Shown here: piece after piece, positions 11,501 through 25,330 of the stretch
How positions within the stretch are numbered: position 1 is the first letter of the stretch
How the letters are laid out: each line of letters opens with the position of its first letter
From: Spinellus fusiger
Lineage: Eukaryota; Mucoromycota; Mucoromycetes; Mucorales; Phycomycetaceae
Assembly (NCBI GenBank): GCA_025094145.1
Contig: JALLLS010000020.1
Coordinates: 124,001-188,000, forward strand
Reading direction: 5' to 3'
DNA: 64,000 bases
Made by a program: the position numbers and the translations under genes
The notes under the pieces: generated by a model
Told to the model about the DNA's origin: nothing
Seen by the model: only the letters and a program-made list of their open reading frames with translations
Database searches by the model: none

Positions 11501-13211
11501 AGTAGACTGTGGAAAAGTAAAAGAGGTAAGCAGGTCCTGACCTATCTATACTCCTTGAAGGAATCTTATTCTGCTGCGAATGAATGTGTAGCGTCGTTAT
11601 GAACTATCTACGGGTGTTCAATCCTTTGAGATTGACTGGACTTCAAAGGCCTCTTCTGGACAAGTAAGGGTCTTTTATTATGACTATTATTATGATGACT
11701 ATTCTATTCCAGAAAAGAGGATGTGCTGATGGTTTAAATGACAGCGCTCTGGTCGTGCAGGAAGAACGGGTCCTGGTCATTGCTACCGTCTTTATTCTTC
11801 AGCAGTATTTGACCATGAATTTGAACAATTCTCTACACCAGAAATCAGTCGAATGCCCATTGAAGGTACGGTGCATGATCCTAGTGATGGTGTGGAATAA
11901 CAAAGAGTGCTAGGTGTCGTGCTTAATATGAAGTCCATGGGCATTGAAAATGTCATCAACTTCCCATTCCCCACACCGCCTCTGATAGAGACACTGTTCA
12001 AGGCAGAGAAGGTGAGTTTGGAAGAAAGAAGTGGAGTGTGGCCTGATATCGGATGTTTGATGTTTCTTGCTCACCCCTCCCTCTGCTATAAGCTACTTGG
12101 CTATCTTGGTGCAGTGGACAGAACAACCAAACGCATGACAGACATTGGCCAAGCAATGTCTAATCTACCTGTCACCCCTCGGTTTGCTAAAATGTAATGT
12201 GTTCATCAACGAGTCAATTGTATTCACTCAACTGACGGTCATTGCTATGGGCAGGCTGGTCATTGGGCATCAACAAGACTGTCTCGCCTATGTGATTGCT
12301 ATTGTAGCTGCTTTATCCGTGGGAGATCCCTTTATACAAGAATACCATTTAGAAGAAGAGGAAGAAAACAGTGACGACACCCTGGCCCATCAAGAACTCC
12401 AACATCTCGACAAGGCCTCAGAAATCACCAAGGCCAAGCGTAGATTGATGCGTAAAAAGTTCTTTGCGTCTAATCTCAAACACGCTGGTCTTGAGCGCAC
12501 CAGTGATATTCTTAAACTTCTGAATGTTGTGGGTGCTTATGAATACTCAGGAGCAAGTGCTGAGTTTTGTCAAGAGAACTTCTTACGCGTCAAGGCAATG
12601 AAGGAGATTCGTAAATTGCGATGGCAGCTCACTAATCTGATGGCTGCCTTGTTTGAGAAGGTTGATGTGTGTGTGGACCCAAAGATGCTGCCACCCAACA
12701 AACGCCAAATCAAATTCCTAAGACAGGTACTGACAGCCGGGCTTATTGACTCTGTAGCAGTACGCAAGGATGTCATTGAGACTGGAGGGCAGGGGGCACG
12801 CTATAAGAACTGTCGGGGAGTGGCGTACAAATTAATGTGGAGTGAAGAAGAGGCCTTTGTCCATCCTGGATCTATTCTCTATGGCCAGGAACCCCCTGTC
12901 GCATTGGTCTATAATGAACTGTTCAAAGGCACAAAGACATCTTTAAAGGGAGTCACTGCTATTGATACACAGTGGCTATCTGATATTGGCAAGGATCTGT
13001 GTTCCTTTGGCCGTCCCTTGGAGCATCCCATTCCAAAGTAAGTCATGTGCTCTCTCTTTACGGTTTATCCTTATGTAGTAGACAAACTGCACAGGCCAAG
13101 GACAGAAAGACAGTCTATGTTGTGCCTAGTTTTGGTCCAAAAGGCTGGCCACTTCCTCCTATCCAGGCTGAGATGTATAGGAAGGGGACTCGGTGGGTGA
13201 TGAGTGCATGA
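8554..13211 (+). CDS. ECM16: DEAH-box RNA helicase DHX37/Dhr1 (U3 snoRNP)
   Basis: Nucleolar helicase that frees U3 snoRNA from pre-18S rRNA during small-subunit assembly. Twenty exons: 8554-8681, 8816-8849, 8901-8948, 9041-9084, 9159-9478, 9538-9827, 9883-9960, 10017-10137, 10189-10298, 10341-10565, 10649-10762, 10838-11039, 11105-11293, 11353-11525, 11592-11663, 11745-11865, 11914-12011, 12093-12193, 12255-13037, 13079-13211; all GT-AG, phases agree, 1127 residues. Seen in order: MGK basic start, the [17 protein letters not shown] lead-in, motif [15 protein letters not shown] with ERN, SAT, a Lys-run and acidic insert after VEEH, and motif [13 protein letters not shown]. Helicase-associated and OB regions follow, ending [11 protein letters not shown]. 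The exon 12/13 border inside the Lys-rich insert is the least certain. Family length and motif order match human DHX37. Confidence 0.95.
8700..8808. repeat. Microsatellites in DHX37 intron 1
   Basis: Three simple repeats lie in one 134-nt intron: GATAC-GTA steps (about 8702-8732), seven or so ACTG units (about 8760-8787) and a TC run (about 8787-8808) that forms the polypyrimidine tract before the acceptor at 8815. Confidence 0.85.
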
Positions 13212-13612
13212 GTAAAGTGATGAATCCATAGTATGTAAACCTTATTATTAAGTAGAATAGATTATAAAGAGTTTATTATAAAGAGCTTGTTATTATAAAG
13301 AGTTTATTATTATAAAGAGTTTATTATTATAAAGAGCTTATTGTAATTAATAGATTATAAAGAACTTATTATTAAGTAGAATAGATTACAACAAACTTAT
13401 TACAAAGAAATTATTACAGAGGAGAAGAGTGCAGTGCGTGGATGGACTAGTGTGCTCTTTCCTCCGTGAATAGACAATGACGTGTGTTCTTCCTGCTGTA
13501 TTTCCTCACTATGGAATAAAAGGGCTGTGTTTTCTTAGTCTACTTGGTCTTCCTTCTACTCTTTATTCTACCTTTCTACTCTTTATTCTGCCTATACAAT
13601 CTTATCTTCAAA
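13212..13612. repeat. Degenerate TTATTATAAAGAG tandem array and URC4 promoter
   Basis: Positions about 13240-13410 hold six to eight imperfect copies of a TTATTATAAAGAGTT-like unit. The rest (13411-13612) is the URC4 upstream region, with a TGACGTG half-CRE near 13478 and pyrimidine-rich CTTTATTCTACC repeats shortly before the ATG at 13613. Confidence 0.6.
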
Positions 13613-15144
13613 ATGCAACCCCAAGTATATCTCAAGACACTGGACTCTATCCGTGACCGCTGCTACCAAGTGTATGATAAAGCACAGACAGGCCAACTGA
13701 AGCACTTTGACGTGGATGAATCCAAACTGCCACAGATCGTGGAACATGTAGCCACTCTCACTCAGAGACGCTTTCCTGACCTGTCTACGATCCCCCCTCA
13801 CTCTCGTCTCCGTCATTTTGGTAGTGACAAGGGTGCACTCCGCATTGATACGATCAAGAACACCCTATGGAAGGATCTGGACACACTAGAACAAGCAAGA
13901 CGTCTCATTGATCTTGTCATTGTCTCTGTGCTTGTGGACGCAGGAGCTGGACAAGTGTGGAAGTACCACACCACCTCGGGCGAATCGATTGGCCGTTCAG
14001 AGGGACTAGCCATTGCCTCCTATGCTATGTTCTGTCAAGGGTACTTTTCCAGCTCAAAAGATACGCTTGACCGTGTGGACGGTAAGTTTGCCGTGGGAAA
14101 ATAGCACGGGCGGACATGAACAGGAGCTATAATATATAAATATATAAAAGAAGAAGAAGGGAAAAAAAAAAGTGAGAGCAGAAAGAAGAACCTTATCCAT
14201 CTTACACTGAGTGAATGAACAGTGCAAGGACTGGCGCAGTTATCTGTCGAGCGCATGACTCAGGGGTTTCAAGTCACGCCCGACAATGCCATGGTCGGAC
14301 TTGAAGGACGCTCCAATCTATTGAAGCAGTTGGGCACTGTCTTGGAAGAACAAGCAGTGTATTTCCCTGCTGAAGAAGGACAGCCCCGTCGTCCTGGCAA
14401 CCTCATTGGTAGGTCATCCTCCAATACAATAAAATACAGAGTCCGGGAACACAGAACTCACTGTGGCCTATCCCTTTCTCTCTAGACTATCTCTTAAAGA
14501 ACAGCAGTGAGGAGAACGGAAATACCATCATTCCCGTGGATAAACTATGGGAAGTGGTGATGAGTCTGTCTGGAATGTGGCCAGCACGCGTTATCATTGA
14601 TGGCGTCAAGTTGGGAGATGCTTGGCCCTGTACAAGCTTAGAAGACAAGGGAAATTATGAGAACATTGTGCCATTCCACAAGCTATCTCAGTGGCTTACC
14701 TATTCATTGATTGAATCCATTGAATCCACTCTTCCAGTCCGTGTCCAGGGAGTGGAGAAGATGACAGGTCTTCCAGAATACCGCAATGGTGGACTGTTGG
14801 TGGACTATGGCCTGCTTGTCCTTAAGCCATCAGAACATGCGCGTGGAACTGCCAAGGGAGAATCCTTGCCTACATTCGAAGGCAGCGATCCCCTCATTGT
14901 AGAATGGCGTGCTCTTACTGTGGTGTATCTGGATAAGATCCAACATGCAGTAGAAAAGAAGCTTGGAACATCACTGACTCTGGCACAGGTGTTGGAGGGA
15001 GGTACTTGGACTGCAGGCCGTGAAATTGCTGCTCAGTTAAGACCTGATCTTGCTGGACCTCCTATCATTACTCAGGTAAGAAACAAACAGACCCGATAGA
15101 CATCTCACACTGTGCTTATTTAGAGCGACGGCACTCTCTTTTAA
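13613..15144 (+). CDS. URC4: Uracil catabolism protein 4 (DUF1688)
   Basis: Member of the DUF1688/Urc4 family, needed for uracil degradation by the URC pathway of fungi; its exact reaction is not settled. Exons 13613-14081, 14223-14408, 14486-15075 and 15124-15144 (introns of 141, 77 and 48 nt) give 421 residues, the normal family size. Recognisable family segments are SRLRHFGSD, the DAGAGQVWKY block, FPAEEGQPRRPGNLIDYL (rebuilt across intron 2), LWEVVMSLSGMWPARV, GDAWPC and the conserved tail PPI...SDGTLF, encoded by a 21-nt last exon. The ATG at 13613 is the first in frame after a pyrimidine-rich leader. It converges on SCC3, whose stop is about 100 bases away. It lies 5.6 kb from URA5, a pyrimidine biosynthesis gene. 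Confidence 0.93.
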
Positions 15145-15245
15145 AAGGATTTTTTTTTTACATTGAGTTATTTGAATAGTAAAATAAAAATAAAAATATG
15201 CTTTATTGAACTGTTTTTACAGCAATAGATAAGAGTGTGATATAC

Positions 15246-18200
15246 TTAGTGTCTTTTCTTGGAAGTGGTTGCAACAGCATCAATGTCCATGCCTTGCAGC
15301 TGTCCAATAGTACGCTTAGCACCTAGAGTTGAGGCCAATAGAGCATCTTCTTCCTCATCAATATCATCTTGCATTGTAGTATCATTGCGAGGTGTAGCTA
15401 CTTCTGTTAATTTGGAAGAATCTGAACAACAGAATTGTATTAGGATACACTCTTCTTCTATCCAACTCTACCATAACGGAATCCATTCTTCTTCAGCATA
15501 TCACCCAGCATCTTTACATATCCATTGTAGGCATCCCAGTTTTTTTCGCCTACATAGTCAGCAAGACCATGGCTCTGAATTCCATCTTCAAGATGCTTAA
15601 GTCTAATGAAAGTAGCTATCGTTAGAACCCACTCTATGTGATACACTCCATGGCCATAGGCTTTTACTTACACTTTAGCTATGTCACTGTTTCGTGTTAA
15701 CAATTTGCCAAACACAGAAAGAATCTTGAAGAATCGAATAAAATGTACCATGGCTGGCTCATTGTCTGCTTCTTTATACTCTACTATCTTCTTCAATGCA
15801 TAGTCAATACCCTTCAGATGCAATCCGTCACAAAGAGCCTGAGGAGGCACTGATTTCAGCGTAGTCTTATCATCAGTCACACTCATGGCATCTCTTTGTA
15901 GGCGTGCCAACTTCATTGGATTATCAATGGATGGCAATGAGTGGGGTTCATCCAGAGCCAATTCAAATGACTAGACCCCAAGGTGTGTATTCAATACATG
16001 CATTCTTATGACAGAACTTACCCTTTGGATGCCCTTGAGATGGTGCATGATGACAAGATTGACCGACTGTGGATCCAGTATGTGGGTAGCAGTGACATCG
16101 ATCAATGTCTTGATCAACTCATCGATCTCTGGTCCCAGTAATCCATAGTGACGCGTCAACACTGCTCCATAGACACTAGCAAAGATTTGATGGAGAAGAC
16201 CACGAACAAATCTTGTCATCAGCAATACAAAGTTGCGCTTATAGGCTATTTTACAGAAAGAAAAGACATTATTATTAACTCAATCCACAGGGCAACATAC
16301 CATCGTCCTCTGCTAGTGATTCCTCTGTTTGCTCAGTTTCTCTTATAGTCTTCATCACACTTTTACGAGAAAGGATTTCATGCTTAATAAACTTAATGCA
16401 CTGTACTTGAGAATTGGGAGTGCATTCAAAGAACAATTCTGCCAGCTTATCAACATTGGATTCAAAAGTAAACAGTTCACTAGAGAACAGCCAGTAAATA
16501 TCCACAAGAGTACCAAAAGCCTAGGTCAACTTCATCAGTCCTATTATAATATGCTATAGATTACTTACCACACACTGCACTTCAAACAGAGGAATGGTTC
16601 CATTCGAAATGACAATGTCATAGAACTTTTGTTGGACTGTATCACTTCGTTTGGAGAGCTTTTCCGCTGCCTTTTTGCCAGGTCCCTCCAATAAAGGATC
16701 TCCCATAATAATCTCAGCTTGCCATGCCACATATCGGAAGAGGATGGCCATGGAAGAAAGATACATCTATAAAACGGTAAGCCATAGAAACATCTTTTTT
16801 TTTCTTCTTACCTTTTTTTCTTTTATATAAGAATAAACACTTCTTTCGGCAATAAGACCCACAAGGCCAAAGACATCTATGTCAAGGTCTTTTGTCTCAT
16901 CCAATGCATCAGAGACATCCAAGAACTCGGACAGCTTATCCAGACGAAGCATGCTCACTGTAATAGCATGGATATCTTCCTCATCCAGTTTGGCTGTATC
17001 CAAATCCTAGAAACAATAAAGAATTGATATTGCCACTTGCATTCATACATGAAAGAAATCTTCTTGGAGAGAACAATTACCTTGCCACGACATGCATCAC
17101 GCACTTGGCCCACCACCTTCTCCTGCAAATCAGCCAACACTACCTTATTAATATCGTCAAGATAGGTTGCTTCTGAAATGTAGCTAAAGACATTTCGACA
17201 TCTGCCAAGCAGCTCTTCTTCTGTTGTACCAAGAAACACCTTTACTAGATGATGCAGGAGTTCTTCATATTCCTATTAGAGTGTTCAATACAAAGTGCAC
17301 AGAAAGCATGCTTACTTTTGTCATGCGTAACTCAACATAAACACTCATGTTCATCAATGGAGGAATAGAGGTCAATAGATTCATTCTGGGATACGAATCG
17401 CTGTACATGATGAAAAGAGTTGGAAGTACATGGACAAGATGGCGAGACACTTCATTACGGACTTCTTCCAAAAACTCGTCCTCGTTCTCCTTTTTTTTTT
17501 CTTTTATTTGGCTCTTTTCGAATCCATTTTTGATACCAATGCCAATACAGTTTAGGAAGATGGACAAAAGCACAGTTTCTTCCTCGTATGTCAATCGATA
17601 ACAATCTTCAATGGCGACAGCTGTGGTAGTAGAGGTGCCTTTGCTCTGCTGTGCACTTGAATGATCATGGCACAGATAGTCAGACATGGATTTATAGTCC
17701 TAAACAGCCCATGTCAGTAACAGTAACAGTCATCATTGTAGTAATCATGGTCATTCGCTTACACGCAGCTCAGGAATATGCTCCCATAGTGTTCCTACAG
17801 CAAGGAACAAGCAACTGTAGAAACCACAGAAAATATCATCCGAAGGTTCTTCCTTTTTGTCTCTGGCCTCTGTCTCTTGTCTGAGCCTCTCTGAATGATC
17901 CAAGAAGAAAGCAGCCAGACATTTGAAAGTGACCCATGTTTTGTTAACAGTGATAGGTTGTGCGGGTGCCTTTTGAGCACGACCCCGACGCCCTCCTTCA
18001 TGGGATGCATCTATTGCCATGGGATGCGAAGAGGCATTGATCTGGGCCACGGCAGGCTCCACCAGGCTATTTTTAATAAAATGCTTTACAAAGGGAGCCA
18101 CTGATTTGCGTACACGTCCATTCAGTGTTAGAATGAGATCTGCCAGCTGGTTCTGTTCCTGATCTCCCAGCAATTCGTAGTTATGGATATGCAAATCACT

Positions 18201-19876
18201 GCAGAGTCCAATTGCCTGAACGCTCACAGATTTATCAACATCATAAAGGGCCATTTCTTCAATACGGGCCTTGAAGCGTCCAATAAAACTATGCAATTTG
18301 GAGACATTTTCTTCTATTTTGTAGAGCTTTGCAATGGATTTAAGTGCTTCGATGCGAACAGAGGCTTGCTAAACAAAGAGTGTCATGAGCAAGAAAAGAG
18401 AGAGAGAGAGGAGGGGCTTCTCGTCTTACCAAGTCATTGAGTGCCCATCCAAAGTATCTGAGATACTTATTATCTACAAAGTACGAGGGACACAGCTGCA
18501 TCCAGACACATAGCTCTTTTAGTGCTTCATTTCGAATGACAGACTCAACATCACGAGAGCGATGTACAAACACACTACAAAAGAATAAGCCAAAGATGGA
18601 GAAAGAGGGCAGTGTACCTTTCAAAGAAGTCATGCAAGTATTCTTCAAGGTGCTTACGACGCTTCTCCAATCGATCTGCTCTTTGGCGCAGTTGTTTGAG
18701 CTTGGTGGCATTCTTGGCGCGGTCTGCTTTACGCGTCTCTGTTTTGAGTTGTCTTGAAGCAATGTTGAATTCATCAGAGACCTTTTCAGCAATGGCTGAG
18801 AGTGCACTTGTAATTTTAAAGGCAATAAGGGTTGCTGTATGACGGAAGGGGCGGTAGACAGAGCTTTATCCAGTAAATGAGCCACCAAAACAAACAAGAA
18901 CTCTATTTCTCTCTTTCTCTCTGCTTCTCTATGCTCCTTATACCTTGACATTGTTGTGAGCCAATTCTGTAGGGTCTCAATCAAAGTACCATCATAGATA
19001 ATCTCGTGTTGAGATTGGTCAATAAGGGTCTGGAAAAACTCAAGCAAGTTCTCTTTGAGCACCTTGAATCCTTTGCTCTTGGAAGAAATGGGATAGTCAT
19101 GGTTTGGTAGCTGATGAAAAGAGGGAAGAGGAAGAAAAGGTCTCTTATGAGCCTTCCACTGCATCACATTGGCCTACCTTGACGAGTTCTGCCTGGAGTT
19201 CCTGCATAGCATTCACAGCAATCTCTTCTCCCTTGAATGCATCGGCAGTCACTTCCATCATACATCCACAACTGCGAATAATAAAGTTGACGAGCTCACG
19301 AAGAGCTTCCTCTTGTTGGGCACCATACTGTGCCACCCAAAGAGAGACAATGTCATCCACATCCACATTCTGATTGGTGACTCTGCTGTAAAGACTTGTG
19401 CCTTGGTCCTCCTCTTCTGCTATCTGTGATAATAACTGACTTGCAGTAGAAAGAGCGACTTTAGCTACCATGGGCTTTCTTCCTCTTATCTGTTTCTTCT
19501 TTTGCTGCTGTTGTTGTTGTTGTTGTTGTTTTCTTTTGTTGGAAGGTGCAGGCTCACTATCACTTGAACTGGAGTGGTCTGAATCACTTTCAGTATCAGA
19601 ATCCAGCTCATCATTCTCATTGTCTGACATTTCTTGTCTTCTCGAGGCTAAGCAACACACAAGAAAGGCACTCAATACCAGTAGCAACAGACAGTCAGTG
19701 TACCTGCAATGGCTTGTTGAGTCTGGTGAAGAAAGAGTTGTGGCACTGTCTTTGAGCGAAGAGAACGTCTTATGCTCTCATGGTGTTCTGTCTTGAAGTA
19801 TCAAACATGAGCTTAGCATGAGAAGTGAACAGCACAAACATACTTGCTTCGAGCTACTGGTTTTACTTTTAGTCAT
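15246..19876 (-). CDS. SCC3: Cohesin subunit Scc3/STAG
   Basis: HEAT-repeat cohesin subunit that binds Rad21/Scc1 and DNA in the nucleus. Sixteen exons (minus): 19876-19844, 19791-19704, 19647-19178, 19110-18944, 18863-18618, 18574-18430, 18368-17763, 17699-17316, 17272-17081, 17006-16812, 16766-16569, 16520-16301, 16245-16022, 15970-15672, 15602-15472, 15421-15246; all phases agree, 1257 residues. The N-terminus is Ser/Asp/Glu-rich with a polyglutamine run and an RGRKP basic patch. The STAG core follows (YRPFRHTATLIAFKI, then a coiled-coil rich in Lys/Arg/Glu), then the VFVHRSRDV...IRNEALKELCVWMQ block, which is the stromalin conserved domain. The tail is acidic and ends in SKKRH. The start at 19876 (MTKSKTSSSK) is the first ATG that splices in phase into the rest. 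Confidence 0.94.
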
Positions 19877-20192
19877 GGGAGTGTGTTCTTGATCCGGACT
19901 AGCGGCTTGTGTTGTTGTTGTTGTTGTTGGTGGTGGTGGTGTATTGGGAAATGGTAAAAGAGAAAGAAATAATCACGTCGTAGAGAACAAACAGAACCAC
20001 TTTTGTCGCGTGCGAATCTGCGCGCGGGATTTGCAAAGTACATCATGACTGCGAAAGAGGGTCGCCCTGATCTTTTTTTTTAATTTTCTCCAGAGTGGTG
20101 TTTTTTAATAAAGTTCTATTCTTCTTATACTGCTATAGAGGATAATTTACTGCAATGAAAGCCACTCTCATCTTAATAAAATAAAAGGGTCC
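19877..20192. promoter_or_regulatory. SCC3 upstream region, with a GC-rich patch
   Basis: Separates the SCC3 start from the 3' end of the alanine aminotransferase gene. It contains GTT/GGT trinucleotide runs (about 19908-19940), a CpG-rich patch at about 20005-20032 that includes GCGCGCGGGA and resembles MBF/E2F-type G1/S sites on the minus strand (expected for cohesin genes), and T-rich DNA near 20070-20110. The site assignment is inference. Confidence 0.35.
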
Positions 20193-22011
<1,819 letters not shown>

Positions 22012-22344
22012 AACAAAAACAACAGCAGCAGTAGGGCGGGCTAGAAAAGATACAAAAGATGGACTTAGTTGGGTGTTGGGTTGACTTTGGCAGTCTTATG
22101 TCCCTATAATTTTACAAGTCATACACATCTAGTCACACCAGAGAGTAGAGTTGGAGGCTTAGAAGGCAGTGGTGTGTTCTTCAGGCAAGACTCACAACAT
22201 ACTATAGTCAAGGTCAATAGACATACACAGTAGATCTAATGTAGCAGATATATATATATGTGTGTGTGTGTGTATAAGGTAGAAAGACCAACCACCTCAA
22301 GGTGTACTCATTTAAGAGAATAGAAATGACTGTATTCTACATAC

Positions 22345-22570
22345 CAGGAGATTTTTCTGGCTTTTAGGTGAGGATATCTCCTTCCTTTTACGTAAAAGAA
22401 AAAACTCACCTTCTATGGAACTGTGTTTAAAATCAAAGGTTTGCAAGTATCTAAATTTCTATTTCCTTTTGTGGAATACATCAATATCAAATTGTATTAT
22501 CAGTAAAATATATTGTTTATGAATATAATTATTGATGGATAAAATTGTTTATTATAATAATATAGCTAAT
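22345..22570. repeat. Dispersed repeat, copy 2 (partner near 1735-1920)
   Basis: Matches copy 1 in order and orientation: TTTTTCTGGCTTTTAGG, GTTTAAAATCAAAGGTTTG, TTTCCTTTTGTGGAATA, CAATATCAAATTGTATTATCA and a TTTATTATAATAATATAG tail. It contains an extra block near its 5' third (about 22390-22425) that copy 1 lacks. Confidence 0.65.
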
Positions 22571-24864
22571 AATACTGTAGCTAATACTATACTATTACTA
22601 TAGCTACTGCTGTTCTAGGCGTATTCCTTCATAGCAATAGTAAATACACTCTAAAAGCCTTATGCTTTATTCTTGGGATATATATTACTATGCTTGGGAA
22701 TACACCCTAAACAGTATTGATAATATAGAAGGAAGAAGACCGCCTAAGGCTGACTTGAGAAGAGTCTTGACTTATCTAATAACAGAAAAGAGTGTATTAG
22801 TAATAATTCAATCAAGAGAGATAGTAAACTTACCTTGTACTTAGTGTTTGTCTTGAGAATAATAAGCCATATGTTATCTATTAGAAGAAGAGTCAGTACT
22901 ATGTCTTATGGATTACAATGAGCTCAAGCCCAGATGAAGACACCACTTACCTTTTTATCACTAGAATAGCCTTTGGTAGTGTCTATCACCTCCTTCTATT
23001 GTTTCTCTTTGTTAATAATAGTACATTACCTTGCTTATCTATGCTTATCTTGACGAGTGCTTAAATATTCAATTGTATGTGTAGTGTGGGAAATAACAAA
23101 GAGAGGGGAATATCAAAACAAATAATAATTTTATCTTTATTCTGGTAATGTATACATTTTAGTATTCAGTCATAAAATTCTTAAGTCAAATTTACAAGTC
23201 AAACAATTCACACTCTATTTGCCTTGAGCCTAAGAGACAGTATTAGAAACAATACTTTGTAATCATTAAGTACTATTGTTGAGAACAGTTACAATGAGAT
23301 AATTAAGGTGATTGTCAATATTGAGTCAATAAATGAATACACTGTTCTTAATATAAGTGAGTTTGGTTCTATTTTATGGACAATGACCACCACAGTTAAT
23401 TCCGTGTGAGTCCTATAATAAATCTTTCTTAAGCAGTGTCATACTGCAAAAAGTATGGGCTTATAGATAGCACATGTTAAACATTAAATGCAGTGATTGA
23501 GTTGCAATGTCAGCTTTACTTCTTTCTTTTATCTAACTCTATAGTGTTTAATTGCACAGTCCATAGTCAATGCCAAGACAGACAGACAGTGAGAAAGTTC
23601 TTTTCAAACACATTAGCCAACCAAATAAATAACATAATTTCATTGTTCATGTGTTTCCTTTTATATCCCAAAAATATTCTGTTGCTATGAGACAAGAGAC
23701 ACACAGGACCTCTTAAGGCTGGTTACTCATACAGAGATTGACAGAAAAGAGAAGGGTGTGGGCTGACAGAAGGCAAACTAATGGTTGTAATAATAATAGT
23801 ACCCTATAGGAATACAGAAAGAAAATAAGTCGAGAACAAGAAACAGTCAGCTGTCCAAGTCCTTAAAGCCTATCTTGTTTATAGTTTAGGAAGCTATTTG
23901 GATTCAAGTCTATTTTATTAAGAATGTAGACAACTAAACTTTTTATATTAGTTTGGCATTTCTTCTTTGACTATGAATTTGTCTAATTTTCTATTCCCAA
24001 GCAATAGATATGGTCTTCATAGAACATTCAAGAAGACTGGGAAGGGCAACTGTCCTGTCCTACAGTGTGTATAATCTTGGTCCCGTATTTCAAGGCCATA
24101 CAATTCAATAAAGTGATTTTATTGTAAATAAAGTTTATCTCTTCCCTGAAACATACATAGGACAAGAAAAGGAGATCCATCTCTGAATTTGCTGAGATGT
24201 TATTATTGTATAGCTTTGATCTTTATAGCTTAAAGATATATATATAAGTAGCCTCAAAATCCATACTATGTAACTTTGAGAGATGTATCCTTTATTCTGT
24301 AATAAAGGGCACTATGGTTATCAACAGGACCACTAGAGAGATGAATCTGTAGTTGTTTGGTCTCTAGCAGGGACTACAAAGAGTATTAGTACAAAGGCTA
24401 GTCTAGGGAAATCAAAGAGGGTACATGAACAGGGACACAACACACGATTTGAATACATTGGGTAACCAGGCAACTGTTCTTTAAGGAATTCTTTTCTTTC
24501 TAGAATATTGTTGTAGTCTGCATTACTTTGGTAGTTCTGATTAAGCAAATGACTTGTGGAAATTCGTATTGTTCTCTTCTGTTCGGATATTAATACCTGC
24601 TAATTACACTGTCTGTTGTTCTTCATAACTTCTACCCTGTTTAACTTGTTTGCCTTTGTCTGGCATATAAACCAACAGTTGTGATATGGTGAGTGTTTTT
24701 TATGTCTGACATGTTAGTCAGTTTCTATTTTATATTCTTTTACTATAATAAACCCGGTGAATCTATTACAAAGGCAAGGTGCCAGTGCAAGGGTAATATG
24801 ACATACATAGAGAGTATGTAGACACATCTTGAACTAATTATTTTTATTGTTCTATTATTGAAAA

Positions 24865-25330
24865 GGGGTATTGGCACCTAAAAGGATTGGAGTATGATAC
24901 TACCAAGCTGCCAGTCGTTGCTTATGGTACAAGAATGAAAGGAAAAGATACTGCCAAATTTAAAGGCCATTGTGTTGATTTGCCAAGAATTTTATATCAA
25001 TCATTGAACAAAGAGACAAAAAGATGGAGATCTTCTTATGGTTGATGTTGATAAATTTCGAACATAGAGGGTAAGCATTATTGACCTCTTACCCAATATA
25101 AAAAGCTCCTTTAACAGTTACTCTTATTTTTGTTCTCAAGATCTGCCACACTTATAACACAAATATTCTCAGAGGTATTCATGAATTTCAACAGTATTCA
25201 CCCTTGCTAAAGTTATGGAATGGTTTAGAGCAAGGATATAAGTGCATTAAAAAATATCTATACAATTGCAGAAGAGGGATTAAAGGGTCACTACAGACCA
25301 GTTCCATTATGTAGAAAAGAATAGATATTC
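24865..25330 (+). pseudogene. Decayed TnpB/Fanzor-like nuclease C-terminus
   Basis: Frames here read as the C-terminal part of a TnpB/Fanzor-type (OrfB Zn-ribbon) protein: LPVVAYGTRMKGKDTAKFKG, then, one frame over, DLLMVDVDKFRT, an in-frame TAG and a GTAAGC...AG intron-like gap (about 25071-25139). The frame resumes with ICHTYNTNILRGI. The D-x-FRTS + C-x2-C layout is the RuvC-like/Zn-ribbon hallmark of the family, but the second Cys is Tyr. A frameshift sits near 25022 (A-run), and the sequence degenerates after 25310. No intact N-terminus was found upstream. It is a relic, not a functional gene. Family call moderate. Confidence 0.5.
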
